The notes beneath the pieces are model-generated. The model did not search any database, was not told the DNA's origin, and was given only the letters and a program-made list of their open reading frames with translations. Shown piece after piece: positions 63,121 to 64,000 of a stretch of DNA of 64,000 nt. Positions within the stretch are counted from its first letter, which is position 1. Each line of letters begins with the position of its first letter. Location: positions 16,314,001-16,378,000 of the forward strand of contig NC_058190.1 of the NCBI RefSeq assembly GCF_907165205.1, read 5' to 3'. A program made the position numbers and the translations under genes. The stretch comes from Coccinella septempunctata (taxonomy: Eukaryota; Arthropoda; Insecta; Coleoptera; Coccinellidae).

Positions 63121-64000
63121 TTCTCGAGCAAATTATCGATTAAATGATCGGAGGAGATGACATTGAGTGAAATTTGTCGTTCTTGCGCAAATACTTCCGA
63201 AGAAACAGGGAATTCTTGAATTTCCGGTTGAAAATGAAAGTTTCGAAGAAATGTGGGACCCGCCCACCATAGGTAGCACTGAAGTAAATCCTTGGGACGA
63301 GAACCACTAGAACCAACATCAGCGGGATTCTCCGAGGATGAAACATGAAACCAAGAATGAGATGACTTGGAATGAATGAGTGCAACTCTGTTGCCAACAA
63401 AAGTTTTCCACTTAAGTGGAGAAGATTTTATCCATTTGAGGACAATCGTCGAATCTGTCTAGAAGAACACTTTCTTGATGTTTAATTCACTTTGTAAACT
63501 TTGAATGACTGAATACAGAAGCACACAATTCCAACCTTGGTAAACTCAACTTCTTTGTGGGGGCAACCTTAGCTCCTGAAATAACGAATTTAACTTCACA
63601 AACCTCCTGATCCAATGGGAAACTGCGAGGATAGATGACGCAGCAATAACCTTTTTCACTAGCATCTCCAAAACAATGCAACTCATAGCAAGATGACTCG
63701 CTAGTCAAAATGTGCCTGGGAATACTTAATTCTTCAATGTGTGAAACTTCGTTCAAATAAAGTTGTCACAATTTGACTCTATCGGAAGAAGGGGTATCAT
63801 CCCAATCAATTTTCATAAGCCAAATTCTCTGAATCACATATTTGAGAAGAAATGTTAGAGGAGATAGAAAACCAAGTGGATCGAATATACGAGCTACATG
63901 GTAGAGAATATGTCTTTTGGTGCAAGCGCTCCTACTTGAATCAACTGAAAATTTGAAACTGTCTGAATTGGGATTCCATTGTAACCCAAGAACCTTAACT
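63121..64000 (-). pseudogene. BEL/Pao LTR retrotransposon Pol fragment (runs past window end)
   Basis: From 64000 leftward: LGLQWNPNSDSF, TKRHILYHVARIFDPLGFLS, then DWDDTPSSDRVKL; a stop; HIEELSIPRHI; RNase H with HCFGDASEKGYCCVIYPR, KVAPTKKLSLPRLELC; then TDSTIVLKWIKSSPLKWKTF, VGNRVALIH and SSSENPADVGS. These are the standard BEL/Pao RT-thumb and RNase H blocks. Two stops sit where relatives have Trp (TGA after VKL, TAG before TDSTIV), both single-base changes from TGG. Frame shifts occur after LELC. The element is dead. Confidence 0.85.

Noticed and set aside
1..64000. tRNA or rRNA genes and tRNA-derived SINEs
   Set aside because: I looked for box A/box B-like pairs and rRNA-like stretches on both strands and found none I could support by eye.

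Overview
The window reads as insect nuclear DNA made almost entirely of mobile-element remains. Beetle is plausible from the mix of families, but I cannot prove it. It is AT-rich, has spliceosomal introns, and carries Jockey, CR1-like, RTE, R4-like, Ty3/gypsy, BEL/Pao, mariner/Tc1, Harbinger-type, tyrosine-recombinase and foldback elements nested in one another. I see no complete host gene. The only host candidates are a short signal-peptide-like exon (28720-28794, +) and a one-membrane-segment reading frame facing it (28361-28657, -).

Layout. 1-5.4 kb: two degraded Jockey LINE copies (minus strand), one interrupted by another LINE and ending in an inverted 5' segment. 6.4-9.1 kb: the 3' end of a CR1-like LINE, a repeat containing a hammerhead ribozyme, and a 360-bp MITE with TAA duplications. 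9.6-18.6 kb: a large diverged palindrome. Its left arm was hit by a full-length 5.1-kb Jockey (13-bp target duplication) and by a 2.3-kb foldback element made of repeats (9-bp target duplication). 18.9-28.3 kb: a second copy of the ribozyme repeat, split by an 8.8-kb Ty3/gypsy element. That element's Pol ends in a macro domain of the OARD1/TARG1 ADP-ribose hydrolase type. Nested in it is a young 4.5-kb gypsy derivative with near-identical 0.9-kb LTRs and one intact 821-codon Gag/RNase H/integrase fusion frame lacking the RT palm.

28.3-31 kb: the two host-gene candidates, then a 1.83-kb terminal-inverted-repeat element with a decayed THAP exon. 32.1-41.1 kb: a Jockey copy split by a 5.9-kb RTE LINE (10-bp duplication). 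The RTE itself contains a Tc1-type element, another LINE fragment and a Harbinger-type MITE. 41.7-50.5 kb: a CR1-like LINE (plus strand) whose endonuclease frame was split first by a 1.6-kb Crypton-like element with a three-exon tyrosine recombinase gene, and again by an almost intact 4.45-kb Mag-lineage gypsy element (168-bp LTRs, GGGGA duplication, possible -1 frameshift site). 53.3-64 kb: a deleted mariner, LINE pieces, an R4-like LINE with a restriction-like endonuclease domain, a second foldback element, and the edge of a BEL/Pao element running out of the window.

The genes do not form a pathway. They are parasitic replication modules: Gag, reverse transcriptase, RNase H, integrase, AP endonuclease, restriction-like endonuclease, DDE transposase and tyrosine recombinase. 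The biologically unusual parts are the macro domain captured by a retrotransposon, the paired hammerhead ribozymes, the Crypton-like gene, and the fused Gag-RNase H-integrase frame kept open in a young element.
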